This document shows, in pieces, positions 1 through 7,394 of a stretch of 64,000 nt of DNA. A model generated the notes under the pieces. That model saw only the letters and a program-made list of their open reading frames with translations, did no database searches and was not told the origin of the DNA. The DNA is from Butyrivibrio sp. INlla18 (GTDB lineage: Bacteria; Bacillota; Clostridia; Lachnospirales; Lachnospiraceae), in the NCBI RefSeq assembly GCF_900103635.1, contig NZ_FMXK01000003.1:62001-126000 (forward strand), read 5' to 3'. Position 1 is the stretch's first letter, and each line of letters opens with the position of its first letter. Position numbers and translations under genes: made by a program.

Positions 1-2
1 TG

Positions 3-284
3 ATAGGTCTTTCTAGTAGTACCATAAGTGACTGGAAGACAAAAAAGACTAACCCTTCAGCAGAGAAAATAATGGATATCTGTACTGCTCTTGATATCAC
101 TCCTGAGCAACTTCTTACTGGGGAAGGGATAGATGATGATTTCACAAAGCATAATGATATGGAAGTAAGCTTTGAAGATAAGGAGATGCTTGTTGAGTAT
201 CATGGTCTTGGGGAAGAACAGCAGAAGAGACTGATGGCTTATCTGAAGACCTTGAAGAAACTTGAGGATCTTGAGAATATATGA
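3..284 (+). CDS. XRE-family HTH regulator, C-terminal part (cut by window edge)
   Basis: The reading frame is open from the first complete codon at position 3, so the true start lies upstream. The visible part opens with LSSSTISDWKTKKTNPS, the recognition helix and following turn of an XRE/Cro-type helix-turn-helix, then MDICTALDITPEQLLTGE, the usual last helix of that fold. A short acidic tail of about 50 residues follows and ends in a Lys/Glu-rich helix. This is a DNA-binding regulator; its targets cannot be seen. A perfect inverted repeat 35 bp downstream may be its operator or a terminator. Confidence 0.8.
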   Translation: MGLSSSTISDWKTKKTNPSAEKIMDICTALDITPEQLLTGEGIDDDFTKHNDMEVSFEDKEMLVEYHGLGEEQQKRLMAYLKTLKKLEDLENI

Positions 285-318
285 TCTTGAAATGCCAAAT
301 TAGCATTTCAATTAGTAT

Positions 319-342
319 AAAGTGTTCAGATGTGAACACTTT
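319..342. repeat. Perfect 10-bp inverted repeat (operator or weak terminator)
   Basis: AAAGTGTTCA and TGAACACTTT are separated by GATG. There is no T-run on the + side (it is followed by AAAAAGGG), so a DNA-binding site for the XRE protein just upstream is as likely as a terminator. It lies between that gene and the metallophosphoesterase gene. Confidence 0.5.
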
Positions 343-466
343 AAAAAGGGAGGACTATGAATTGAAGAATAGAAGAATAACAGTGCAAGGCATTTTTATC
401 CAGTGTATGTTAAGCGATAATTGAATTCTTTAGTGATAAACAAACGTTGGAAGGGAAATTTGAATA

Positions 467-1243
467 ATGAAAGTACTTGTAATTCCAGATATACATTTAA
501 AACCTTGGATGTTTGACAGGGCAGCAGAAATCCTTAGTGAAGGCAAGGCTGATAAAGCGGTGTGTCTTATGGATATACCTGACGATTGGGGAAAGGAACT
601 CAGTGTGGATCAGTATCGAGACACTTTCGACAGAGCTATTTCTTTTGCCAAGGCATATCCTGAGACGTTGTGGTGTTATGGAAATCATGATGTTAGCTAT
701 CCTTGGGGCAAACTTGAATCCGGATATTCACCGTATGCAGAAAGAACAGTTATTTCAAAGTTGGATGAACTTAAAGATTCTTTACAGAATAGATCACAGA
801 TTGCATTTATTCATAGGATAGACAATGTGCTTTTTATGCATGGTGGGCTAATTGCTGAATACGTCAGTAGATTAAATTCTGAATTATTGGACGCTGATAT
901 AGATGAAATTTTGGAAGCAGTGAACAGTGCATCAGATAAATACCTGTGGAATGATGAATCGCCGCTATGGTATAGACCACAGTACAAAGATATAGAGGCT
1001 TTCAGGAGAGAAGATTATACACAGGTAGTTGGTCACACACCTGTTAAGGAAATATATGAGAAAAATGGATTTATTTCTACAGATGTTTTTTCAACATATA
1101 GTGATGGAAGGCAGATTGGAGAATCAGCTATGATCATCATTGATACTGAAACTAGGAAATACGAAAAGGTACCAATTATGGGGAAACTTGGATATAAAGT
1201 TTGTACGGTTACAGTGGGTGAGAAAGATACAAAAATATGCTAA
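467..1243 (+). CDS. Calcineurin-like metallophosphoesterase
   Basis: This 258-residue protein has the metal-binding motifs of the calcineurin-like phosphoesterase fold in order: DIH near residue 8 (PDIHLKP), an Asp about residue 36 (MDIPDDW, where GDxVD is usual), GNHD (CYGNHDVS, about residue 72), HGG (about residue 125) and GHTP (VVGHTPV, about residue 190). It should be a soluble two-metal phosphoesterase; the substrate is unknown. The start is supported by GGAAGGG 11 bases upstream. It overlaps the next gene by 7 bases, so the two are probably co-translated. Confidence 0.85.
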   Translation: MKVLVIPDIHLKPWMFDRAAEILSEGKADKAVCLMDIPDDWGKELSVDQYRDTFDRAISFAKAYPETLWCYGNHDVSYPWGKLESGYSPYAERTVISKLDELKDSLQNRSQIAFIHRIDNVLFMHGGLIAEYVSRLNSELLDADIDEILEAVNSASDKYLWNDESPLWYRPQYKDIEAFRREDYTQVVGHTPVKEIYEKNGFISTDVFSTYSDGRQIGESAMIIIDTETRKYEKVPIMGKLGYKVCTVTVGEKDTKIC

Positions 1244-1674
1244 AAATTATCTTTGGTGAAACAGAAGGGGCAATGCATGTACCGTCATGGTTCAGATTTA
1301 ATTTCGAAGAGGAGTGGTTTGAGGATCCTCTTGTAGCTGAAATAATGGCTGATGTAGATAAGTCGTATTATAAAGGCAATCAGTTTATTGTAAATGAAGA
1401 GCTTGGACCTATTCCGCCAGAAAGGCTATCAGAAGGTGTACAAACACTCATCTGTATTTATAAAATGCCTGATCTTATGTATAACGCTACAAAGTGCGGG
1501 AAAGATTGTTCCAAGTGGCTAGTTGAGATTGGACGCAGAGAAGATGTTACTGTTAATTTGAGATATTATTTACCTTTTGATGAATGTGGGGATATAGAAA
1601 TTGAAATTCTCAATGAAAACAAGATGGTTTATTCTGCTGAGGAATATAGGCATATCGCACTGAAATATGTTTGA
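1237..1674 (+). CDS. DUF4869-like protein
   Basis: A soluble acidic 145-residue protein starting MLKIIFGE. From memory it matches the DUF4869 family: the opening FG motif, an EEWFEDPLVAEIMADVD block, LGPIPPERLSEGVQTLI, and NATKCGKDCSKWLVEI followed by INLxxxxxF-like and EIEILN motifs. The function of that family is not established. Its start lies inside the end of the metallophosphoesterase gene (7-base overlap), so the two form a translationally coupled pair. The hairpin right after the stop closes the unit. Confidence 0.65.
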   Translation: MLKIIFGETEGAMHVPSWFRFNFEEEWFEDPLVAEIMADVDKSYYKGNQFIVNEELGPIPPERLSEGVQTLICIYKMPDLMYNATKCGKDCSKWLVEIGRREDVTVNLRYYLPFDECGDIEIEILNENKMVYSAEEYRHIALKYV

Positions 1675-1695
1675 TGGCACTAGCAAATTGCTGAA

Positions 1696-1726
1696 AGTGG
1701 TTATTTCCATTTTGGAAATAACCACT
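1696..1726. terminator. 13-bp perfect hairpin after the phosphoesterase/DUF4869 pair
   Basis: AGTGGTTATTTCC pairs perfectly with GGAAATAACCACT around an ATTTT loop. No clear T-run follows. A related hairpin with the same TTTCC/GGAAA apex sits at 3562-3593 on the other side of the AbiE pair, so this may be a repeat element rather than a simple terminator. Confidence 0.5.
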
Positions 1727-1746
1727 CATCATAGTAGAAGCAGCAG

Positions 1747-1778
1747 TTCGTCAAATAAATTATGCAATTTATCTGACG
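1747..1778. repeat. Palindromic repeat, left copy flanking the AbiE pair
   Basis: CGTCAAATAAA and TTTATCTGACG form an 11-bp inverted repeat with one mismatch and an 8-base spacer. Nearly the same sequence in the same orientation recurs at 3722-3752, about 1.95 kb away, so the two copies bracket the toxin-antitoxin genes. Confidence 0.6.
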
Positions 1779-1825
1779 CAAGAGGTAATTATTTTAATTT
1801 GAATTATTTAGTTCATGGTGCTATA

Positions 1826-1860
1826 TTTAAATTGTAAACTAAAATGATTTACAATTTAAA
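1826..1860. promoter_or_regulatory. Operator-like palindrome in front of the AbiEi-type gene
   Basis: Two perfect 13-bp arms, TTTAAATTGTAAA (1826-1838) and TTTACAATTTAAA (1848-1860), are separated by 9 bases and end 13 bases before the preferred start at 1874. AbiEi antitoxins are known to repress their own promoter by binding inverted repeats, so this is a good candidate for the autoregulatory site. An upstream ATG at 1844 lies inside the palindrome, which argues against it as the start. Confidence 0.6.
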
Positions 1861-1873
1861 AAGCGAGATAATT

Positions 1874-2818
1874 ATGAAAGATTACCTTGAAAAAGCACTT
1901 CATATGAATGTAACTTTGGACGAAGATGAGTCATTATACAAAGGATTACCACTGTTTTATAAAGGCATGTATATTCTTTATCGAGTAAATACTAATGGCG
2001 CTGAATGGATTGCAATGCAACCCAAGAACAGTGTGGGCTTATCACAGATACGTAAGCATAGGTCTTTGCTTGAAAAAACAGTGCAACTTAACTGCGTAGT
2101 TTTCTTAGAACAAACCACATATTATTCAAAAGAAAAAATGGTTGAAGAGGGGATACCGTTTGTATTAGAGAATAGAGATGTGTATTTACCTTTTTTAGGT
2201 GTGCTTCTTTCCGGTAATGATAGACAACTGAAACCTGTACACGATATCTCTTTTCTGACGCAAAAGATGTTAATTTTGGGAATTATAGAAGGATATGAAA
2301 AGGCTACTGTTACGTATATTGCATCTCGTCTAGGCATTTCCAAGATGGCAATAAGTAAGTGCTTTGATGAAATAGAGTATCTTGGTATAGACGTCTTGGA
2401 CAGCAAGGGGAGATACCGTGCTATTACGGTGAATCCTGATAAGAAAGCAGCATGGAGAGCAATAGAACCTTTTTGCAGAAACCCGGTTATTCGAAAGTTC
2501 AATTTGGTTGAAAATGTTAAGCTGAGCAAAATGGCAGGAATATCCGCCCTTTGCGAATATTCAATGTTATCAGATAACGCGTATCCAACATATGCTATTA
2601 CCAAAGAGGATATTAATAAAAGTGGCATAAGGACAATGAAACAGGCAGGCAGAAATGATGAAATTGGATGCGTTGTCTTAGAATTAGGGTATTATATAGA
2701 TTCAGTTAAAAAGAATATTCAAGACCCTTTGAGCGTTTGTTTATCACTAGATGATGAGAAAAATGATGAAAGGGTCGAATTGTCGATAGAAGAAATGTTA
2801 GAGGAGTATGTATGGTAG
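1874..2818 (+). CDS. AbiEi-type antitoxin / HTH transcriptional regulator
   Basis: A 314-residue protein placed directly before a nucleotidyltransferase with a 7-base overlap, the standard layout of type IV AbiEi-AbiEii pairs. A winged-helix segment is visible around residues 145-190 (VTYIASRLGISKMAISKCFDEIEYLGI) in the middle of the protein. The block SKMAGISALCEYSML resembles the conserved mid-region of AbiEi-like regulators. I prefer the ATG at 1874 over 1844 because the earlier ATG lies within a palindrome that looks like the operator. Expected role: neutralise the downstream toxin and repress the operon. Assignment rests on the neighbour and the HTH. Confidence 0.6.
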   Translation: MKDYLEKALHMNVTLDEDESLYKGLPLFYKGMYILYRVNTNGAEWIAMQPKNSVGLSQIRKHRSLLEKTVQLNCVVFLEQTTYYSKEKMVEEGIPFVLENRDVYLPFLGVLLSGNDRQLKPVHDISFLTQKMLILGIIEGYEKATVTYIASRLGISKMAISKCFDEIEYLGIDVLDSKGRYRAITVNPDKKAAWRAIEPFCRNPVIRKFNLVENVKLSKMAGISALCEYSMLSDNAYPTYAITKEDINKSGIRTMKQAGRNDEIGCVVLELGYYIDSVKKNIQDPLSVCLSLDDEKNDERVELSIEEMLEEYVW

Positions 2819-3558
2819 TAGGGTTAGAAAAATTAAAGCAGCATTTTGAAGGAGATGAGGACAAATACGTCCTTATAGGAGGTGCTGCTTGCGATATAAA
2901 CTTTTCAAATAATGAAATTGCTTTTAGAGCTACAAGAGATCTGGATATGGTTTTGATTGTCGAAGCATTAACTCCGGATTTTGGAGAAAAGTTTTGGCAA
3001 TTCATAATAGATGGCGATTATCAGCACAAGGCTACAAGTTCGGGAAAACCACAGTTTTTTAGATTTACTGATCCGCAAAACGCAGGATATCCGGTGATGA
3101 TTGAGCTATTTGCTAGAACAGAATTTCCGATAAGAGAGCCGAATATTTTAACACCAATACATATAGATGATGAAATATCAAGCTTGTCAGGTATCCTTTT
3201 AAATGAAGACTATTATAAGATTCTTCTGGAAGGAAGAACTGTGGTCGACCATTTGTCAGTGCTTAGGCCGGAATATCTCATTTTATTTAAAGCCAAGGCA
3301 TATCTGGATCTGAAAGCTAAGCGCGATGCAGGTGAAACGGTTCATTCTTCAGAATACAAAAAGCATAAAAAGGATGTTCTAAGGATAATTACTGAGTTGG
3401 TTGTTGAAAGGCCACTTTCTTTGCCTGAAACTGTGTATGATGATATTAGTAGGTTTATAGAATTGCTGGATACTGATCCATTTGATGTTAATACATTGAT
3501 TAATTATGGTGTTACAACCGAAGAAGTTGCACAGAGACTAAGGGAGACCTTTCTATAA
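2812..3558 (+). CDS. AbiEii-type nucleotidyltransferase toxin
   Basis: A 248-residue protein with a nucleotidyltransferase signature near the N-terminus: LIGGAACDI (about residues 22-30) followed by RATRDLDMV (about 40-48), the GG...DLD pattern of the DNA-polymerase-beta-like superfamily. A third acidic position probably lies in VMIELFA near residue 98. AbiEii toxins of this fold use NTP to modify RNA or otherwise block growth, typically as phage-defence abortive infection. It overlaps the upstream regulator by 7 bases. It could alternatively be a plain NTase-fold protein, but the pairing favours a toxin. Confidence 0.65.
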   Translation: MVVGLEKLKQHFEGDEDKYVLIGGAACDINFSNNEIAFRATRDLDMVLIVEALTPDFGEKFWQFIIDGDYQHKATSSGKPQFFRFTDPQNAGYPVMIELFARTEFPIREPNILTPIHIDDEISSLSGILLNEDYYKILLEGRTVVDHLSVLRPEYLILFKAKAYLDLKAKRDAGETVHSSEYKKHKKDVLRIITELVVERPLSLPETVYDDISRFIELLDTDPFDVNTLINYGVTTEEVAQRLRETFL

Positions 3559-3561
3559 GGG

Positions 3562-3593
3562 GGCAACTTTTTCCAAAATGGAAATAGTTGTCC
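3562..3593. terminator. Hairpin after the AbiEii-type gene
   Basis: GGCAACTTTTTCC pairs with GGAAATAGTTGTCC around AAAAT, with one mismatch and one bulge, starting 4 bases after the stop codon. It resembles the hairpin at 1696-1726 on the other side of the pair. Confidence 0.45.
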
Positions 3594-3662
3594 GCTATTT
3601 CTTAACCCCTGCACCCCAAACTATGTGAAAACGTGGTGAGAAGCCATTATACAAGTTTATTT

Positions 3663-3697
3663 GCAGTCCGCCTGTCTGGCGGACTGCTTCTATTCTT
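3663..3697 (+). terminator. GC-rich hairpin with T-rich tail
   Basis: GCAGTCCGCC pairs perfectly with GGCGGACTGC around TGTCT and is followed by TTCTATTCTTT. It is the strongest terminator candidate for the AbiE operon and insulates the DUF2798 gene. It lies within the 370-base gene-free stretch 3559-3928. Confidence 0.65.
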
Positions 3698-3721
3698 TCA
3701 TTCGAAATACAGGCAGTGAAA

Positions 3722-3752
3722 TTCGTCAGATAAACTATACTATTTATCTGAC
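3722..3752. repeat. Palindromic repeat, right copy flanking the AbiE pair
   Basis: GTCAGATAAA and TTTATCTGAC form a perfect 10-bp inverted repeat with an 8-base spacer. It matches the left copy at 1747-1778 in the same orientation at most positions. Confidence 0.6.
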
Positions 3753-3776
3753 AAAAAAGATTGCTGAAAAACACTC

Positions 3777-3805
3777 TTACACGTTTCACCATTTTCTGCT
3801 ATAAT
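3777..3805 (+). promoter_or_regulatory. Probable promoter with extended -10 for the DUF2798 gene
   Basis: TTACAC, a 17-base spacer, then TATAAT with an upstream TGC (extended -10). This predicts a leader of roughly 115 bases before the GTG at 3929. The leader contains a small hairpin (CACCT AGGA AGGTG) near 3861-3874 and otherwise nothing I recognise. Confidence 0.55.
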
Positions 3806-3928
3806 CACACTCTGTTGATTAAAAATCAGAAGATACAAAAGTTGGTAACATTGGAAACGCACACCTAGGAAGGTGATAACGAACAACACGCTTAAGTCTT
3901 CGCCGTTTTTTGAAAGGAGAATCTTAAC

Positions 3929-4399
3929 GTGTTACCACAGAATAAGTTTCAGGATGTTATTTTTACAATTTTTATGGCCTTTGTCATGGTTTATGCAATG
4001 ATCTGCTACAATATCGCCCTTAACGTAGGGGGAATGCAGAACTTTGTATTTCTTGCAGCATTTAAGGAAATGCTGATCATGTGGCCTATCGCCATAGCAT
4101 TAGAACTCATCTTTGTTGGAAGACTTGCTCAGAAGCTTGCTTTTAGATTTGTAACTCCAGGCAAGGACCCAGCGATCATGATTATTCTTGCGATATCATC
4201 TATGTCAGTTTGCCTCATGTGCCCACTGATGAGCTTTGCAGCAACACTTCTTTTCAAGAATGCAGGAAAAGAGATTGTGGCAGTGTGGCTTCAGACAACA
4301 GCAATGAACTTCCCAATGGCTCTTTGCTGGCAGATATTCTTTGCGGGACCTTTGGTACGCAACGTATTTGGTTTCTTTGTAAAAAAACTTACAAAATAA
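3929..4399 (+). CDS. DUF2798-type small membrane protein
   Basis: Starts at GTG 3929 with AAAGGAGA 9 bases upstream; 156 residues. Four hydrophobic segments appear in two similar halves, each beginning with an aromatic/Met-rich helix (VIFTIFMAFVMVYAMICYNIA; MIILAISSMSVCLMCPLMSF) and ending with a W-x-I/A-x-A-L segment (MWPIAIALELIF; MNFPMALCWQIFF). This duplicated two-helix design is what I recall for DUF2798. The function is unknown. It is a single gene with its own promoter and a strong terminator. Confidence 0.7.
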   Translation: MLPQNKFQDVIFTIFMAFVMVYAMICYNIALNVGGMQNFVFLAAFKEMLIMWPIAIALELIFVGRLAQKLAFRFVTPGKDPAIMIILAISSMSVCLMCPLMSFAATLLFKNAGKEIVAVWLQTTAMNFPMALCWQIFFAGPLVRNVFGFFVKKLTK

Positions 4400-4404
4400 G
4401 TGCA

Positions 4405-4444
4405 AAACAGATCCGTATGATGTAAATCATGGGTCTGTTTTTTT
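4405..4444 (+). terminator. Rho-independent terminator
   Basis: AAACAGATCC and GGGTCTGTTT form the outer stem and ATGAT/ATCAT continues it inside. A run of Ts follows, 6 bases after the DUF2798 stop. Confidence 0.85.
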
Positions 4445-4482
4445 GTGTGTAAAGTACTGATAGCAGGGGGTATAATAAAAAA

Positions 4483-4578
4483 CATGATAATAAGGCATCA
4501 CAGAATATACTTGCCAAGGTGGGATTTATTCCAAATGGCGAAGTAGGTGAGGAAGGTCCAAGATTTGTAATAAAATAA
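4483..4578 (+). pseudogene. Relic of a GNAT acetyltransferase C-terminus
   Basis: The frame ending at TAA 4576-4578 reads HDNKASQNILAKVGF then IPNGEVGEEGPRFVIK. The N-x-x-S-x-x-I-L-x-K-x-G-F pattern is the C-terminal acetyl-CoA-side motif of RimJ/RimI-like N-acetyltransferases. A stop codon lies only about 10 codons upstream of the motif (TAA at 4450) and no start precedes it, so the first two thirds of the gene are missing. This is a decayed gene remnant, not an active gene. Confidence 0.6.
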
Positions 4579-4614
4579 GCGCATTTAAATCTATTGATCA
4601 CAGGAGGGGACAAG

Positions 4615-5595
4615 ATGATCAACAGCAAGACAAAATACGAAGCTACACATGAAGAAATCAAGGAATTATTCGAGCATCATAAGGTTGGGGAAGTGACAGG
4701 TATTACGCCTCTTGGAAATGGGGAGTTTAACGCAGCATACAAGGTTATCTGTGATGACGGCAGTAGCTATGCACTCAAGATCGCGCCGCCAAAGGGAGCA
4801 CAGGTCCTTACCTATGAAAAGAATATGATGGAGTCGGAAGTGTTCTGGTATAAGAAGATGCATGAGAATACAGATATCCTTTGCCCAGAGGTGTATGTTT
4901 CTGATTATTCAAAAAGTATAATAAAGAGCAACTGCTTTATCATGGAGATGATGGAGGGGGAGCCGCTGTGGGCTGTAAACTTCGCTGATCAGGAATATGA
5001 AAATGTTCAGAAGCAGAAGATTGGCATGCTTGCCAAGATACACAGAATCAAAAATGATAAATTTGGCTATAGGCAGTCAGGTCTTCACGACACCTGGTAT
5101 GAGGCTATAGAGGCAATGGCTTCAAATCTCGTTTCCGATTGCAAAGCCCTGGGATATGAGACGCCAGATGGGGAGAAATTCATAAAGCTCATTGATAAGC
5201 ATGAAGAACTCCTGAGGAAAGTCCCTTGCAGAATGGTTAATTTCGACCTTTGGGACAGCAATGTCCTGTATAAGGATGGCAAGATCTGCTGGATCGATCC
5301 AGAGCGCGGATTCTGGGGCGATCCTGTAGCTGACTTTATTACCCTTGGTTCAGGCCAAAAAGCACCTCTTTCATCTAAGGTAAAAGAGCTTGAGATATAC
5401 AATGAAACTGCTGATGAAAAGATAGTTCTTTCAGAAGAAACTGAAATTAGATATCAGATCGCAGTGTGCCTTCTTGCACTTATCGAGGAAGTAGAAAAAT
5501 ATGTCAGGTATGAGCCAGATGAGCCAAACTACATTAGAAATACTGTAGATGCAAGAGAAATGTACGATATGGCCTTTGACATATTGAGTAGATAG
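4615..5595 (+). CDS. APH/choline-kinase-like phosphotransferase
   Basis: A 326-residue protein. The start at 4615 is chosen because AGGAGGGG (4602-4609) lies 5 bases upstream; the ATG at 4594 is upstream of that site. Kinase-like features: a glycine-containing nucleotide loop (ITPLGNGEFNAAYKV), an ATP-site Lys in YALKIAPP, the catalytic loop NFDLWDSN (about residues 214-221, where HGDxxxxN is usual) and a metal-binding IDPERGFWGDP. It probably phosphorylates a small hydroxylated molecule. Aminoglycoside resistance cannot be claimed from the sequence. The unusual Asn-Phe in place of His-Gly in the catalytic loop keeps the key Asp and Asn. Confidence 0.75.
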   Translation: MINSKTKYEATHEEIKELFEHHKVGEVTGITPLGNGEFNAAYKVICDDGSSYALKIAPPKGAQVLTYEKNMMESEVFWYKKMHENTDILCPEVYVSDYSKSIIKSNCFIMEMMEGEPLWAVNFADQEYENVQKQKIGMLAKIHRIKNDKFGYRQSGLHDTWYEAIEAMASNLVSDCKALGYETPDGEKFIKLIDKHEELLRKVPCRMVNFDLWDSNVLYKDGKICWIDPERGFWGDPVADFITLGSGQKAPLSSKVKELEIYNETADEKIVLSEETEIRYQIAVCLLALIEEVEKYVRYEPDEPNYIRNTVDAREMYDMAFDILSR

Positions 5596-5791
5596 ATGTT
5601 AGTATAAAAATGGTTTTAAAAATATAAAAGAAAGAGCGCTTTGCGTTTAGGTGAGGAAATGTATATTAGATAATTTAGCTTGAGTTAACACAAAGATTTT
5701 TAGATAGCTGCTTATGCGGCTGTTTTGTGTACGCTTAAACTAGATTATCATGCATTCTTTAGCCTAACTGTTATAGTAGGTCTATTTGTGT

Positions 5792-5829
5792 GAGTCTATT
5801 TTGCGTATGCAGAATGGACTCTTTTTTTT
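5792..5829 (+). promoter_or_regulatory. Terminator-like attenuator just upstream of the ABC-F gene
   Basis: GAGTCTATTTTGC pairs along its full length with GCAGAATGGACTC (two G-U pairs) around GTAT, followed by eight Ts, and ends 23 bases before the ABC-F start. An intrinsic terminator in this position is the hallmark of ribosome-mediated attenuation of antibiotic-responsive ABC-F genes. Upstream in the leader is a second hairpin (ACACAAAG near 5692 with TTTTGTGT near 5722). At 5659 there is a tiny candidate leader peptide (MYIR, stop) with GGTGAGG just before it. The hairpin is seen; the regulatory mechanism is inferred. Confidence 0.6.
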
Positions 5830-5852
5830 GCAGCTAGACTGGAGGGTGATAT

Positions 5853-7394
5853 ATGCTACAGATCAAAAACTTGACTATAACACACCGCGTTGATCTGCGT
5901 ATCATATTAGAAAAATTCAATATGGTCCTAAACGATGGAGATAAAGCAGTGATCATAGGAGAAGAGGGAAATGGTAAGTCAACCCTTATGAAATGGATCT
6001 ACGATCCTGAGCTTGCTTTGGAATATGCAGAGTGTGAGGGCGAGAGGGTATTATCAGGGGAAGTCCTTGGGTATCTACCACAGGAACTGCCTGAAGCTGA
6101 TAAAGACAAGACGCTTTATGAATACTTTTCAGAGTCGAACTTTTTCTTTGATAAGACGCCAAAAGAACTTTCTACCATGGCCGTAGAATTTCAGGTTCCC
6201 GCGGACTTTTTTTACAGCGAGCAAAAGATGCAGAGCTTGTCCGGAGGAGAAAAGGTAAAGGCCCAGCTCATGAGACTTCTTATGGATGGTCCAACAGTGC
6301 TTCTTTTGGATGAGCCATCAAACGACATAGACATCAGCACGCTGGAACTTTTAGAGAAGTTAATTAATGGGTGGGAGCACATAGTTCTTTTCATATCTCA
6401 TGATGAGACCCTTATTGAGAACACGGCAAATGTGGTGATCCACATCGAGCAGATCATGCGTAAGACCAAGAGTAGGTACACTATCGTAAAGGATAGTTAC
6501 AGGAACTACATTGAGAAAAGAGCTGAGAATTTCGAGAGGCAGGAACAGCAGGCAATCAATGACAAGAAGGAGAAAAAGCGCCGTGACGAGAAATATGCAA
6601 GGGTATATAACAGCGTAGATCATGCTCTTACGAATATTTCTAAGGGTGCTAGGGATTCCATAGGCAAGAACCTCAAAGACAAGATGCATACCGTAAAGGC
6701 CATGGGTAAGCGCTTTGAAAAAGAGGATGAGAACATGACCAAAATGCCTGAGCAGGAAGAAGCAATATTTTTTAAGCTTGGGGATGAAAACGCCAAAATG
6801 CCTGCAGGTAAGACGGTTATCGAGTATGAGCTAGATGAGCTGAAGACGCCGGATGGATCAAAGGTCCTTGCAAAGGATATTTTCCTTAGAGTCAGAGGCC
6901 CTGAAAAGATATGTATCGTAGGCACTAATGGAGCCGGCAAGACCACACTTTTAAAGATGATGGCAAAAGAGCTCCTTTCAAGAAAAGACATAAAGGCGCA
7001 GTACATGCCACAAAACTACGAAGAGCTTCTTGACCTTGATGCTACGCCTGTGGAATTTTTGGATGATACCGGTGATAAGGCCATTCGCACTCGCATTAGG
7101 ACTTATCTAGGGGCACTTAAATACACCGCAGATGAAATGGATCATTCCATAAGGGAACTATCTGGCGGCCAAAAGGCAAAGGTACTTCTACTTAAGATGA
7201 GCTTGTCAGATGCAAATGTCCTGATACTAGACGAGCCAACACGAAACTTTTCGCCCCTGTCAGGACCAGTTATCAGGAAGATGATAGCTTCTTTTCCTGG
7301 AGCGGTGATCAGCATTTCACACGATAGAAAGTATATAGATGAAGTGTGTACCAAGATTTACACATTAACAGATGGAGGATTAAAAGAATCATGA
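5853..7394 (+). CDS. ABC-F family ATPase (ribosome-associated; possible antibiotic-resistance type)
   Basis: A 513-residue cytosolic protein with two ATP-binding cassettes and no membrane segment, the ABC-F plan. Cassette 1: Walker A GEEGNGKST (about 36-44), signature LSGGEKVKAQ, Walker B LLLDEPSNDID. A charged, Lys/Glu-rich linker follows (about residues 210-290), the usual ribosome-reaching P-site tRNA interaction motif. Cassette 2: [30 protein letters not shown]. The linker is long, as in ribosome-protection members, but target antibiotic specificity cannot be read from it. GGAGGGTGAT precedes the start. It shares an ATGA overlap with the acetyltransferase behind it and sits behind an attenuator. 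Confidence 0.85.
   Translation: MLQIKNLTITHRVDLRIILEKFNMVLNDGDKAVIIGEEGNGKSTLMKWIYDPELALEYAECEGERVLSGEVLGYLPQELPEADKDKTLYEYFSESNFFFDKTPKELSTMAVEFQVPADFFYSEQKMQSLSGGEKVKAQLMRLLMDGPTVLLLDEPSNDIDISTLELLEKLINGWEHIVLFISHDETLIENTANVVIHIEQIMRKTKSRYTIVKDSYRNYIEKRAENFERQEQQAINDKKEKKRRDEKYARVYNSVDHALTNISKGARDSIGKNLKDKMHTVKAMGKRFEKEDENMTKMPEQEEAIFFKLGDENAKMPAGKTVIEYELDELKTPDGSKVLAKDIFLRVRGPEKICIVGTNGAGKTTLLKMMAKELLSRKDIKAQYMPQNYEELLDLDATPVEFLDDTGDKAIRTRIRTYLGALKYTADEMDHSIRELSGGQKAKVLLLKMSLSDANVLILDEPTRNFSPLSGPVIRKMIASFPGAVISISHDRKYIDEVCTKIYTLTDGGLKES

Noticed and set aside
362..424. 20-codon frame from TTG (MKNRRITVQGIFIQC...) after GGGAGG, and an ATG-AAT-TGA minimal frame at 358
   Set aside because: Good ribosome-site spacing but no sign of a conserved protein; too short to support as a gene.
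3806..3928. Riboswitch in the DUF2798 leader
   Set aside because: There is a small hairpin and a leader of about 115 bases, but no match to any riboswitch consensus that I can recall.
4615..5595. Calling the phosphotransferase an aminoglycoside resistance gene
   Set aside because: Only the general APH/choline-kinase fold is supported; the catalytic loop is atypical (NFDLWDSN) and no specific subfamily is recognised.
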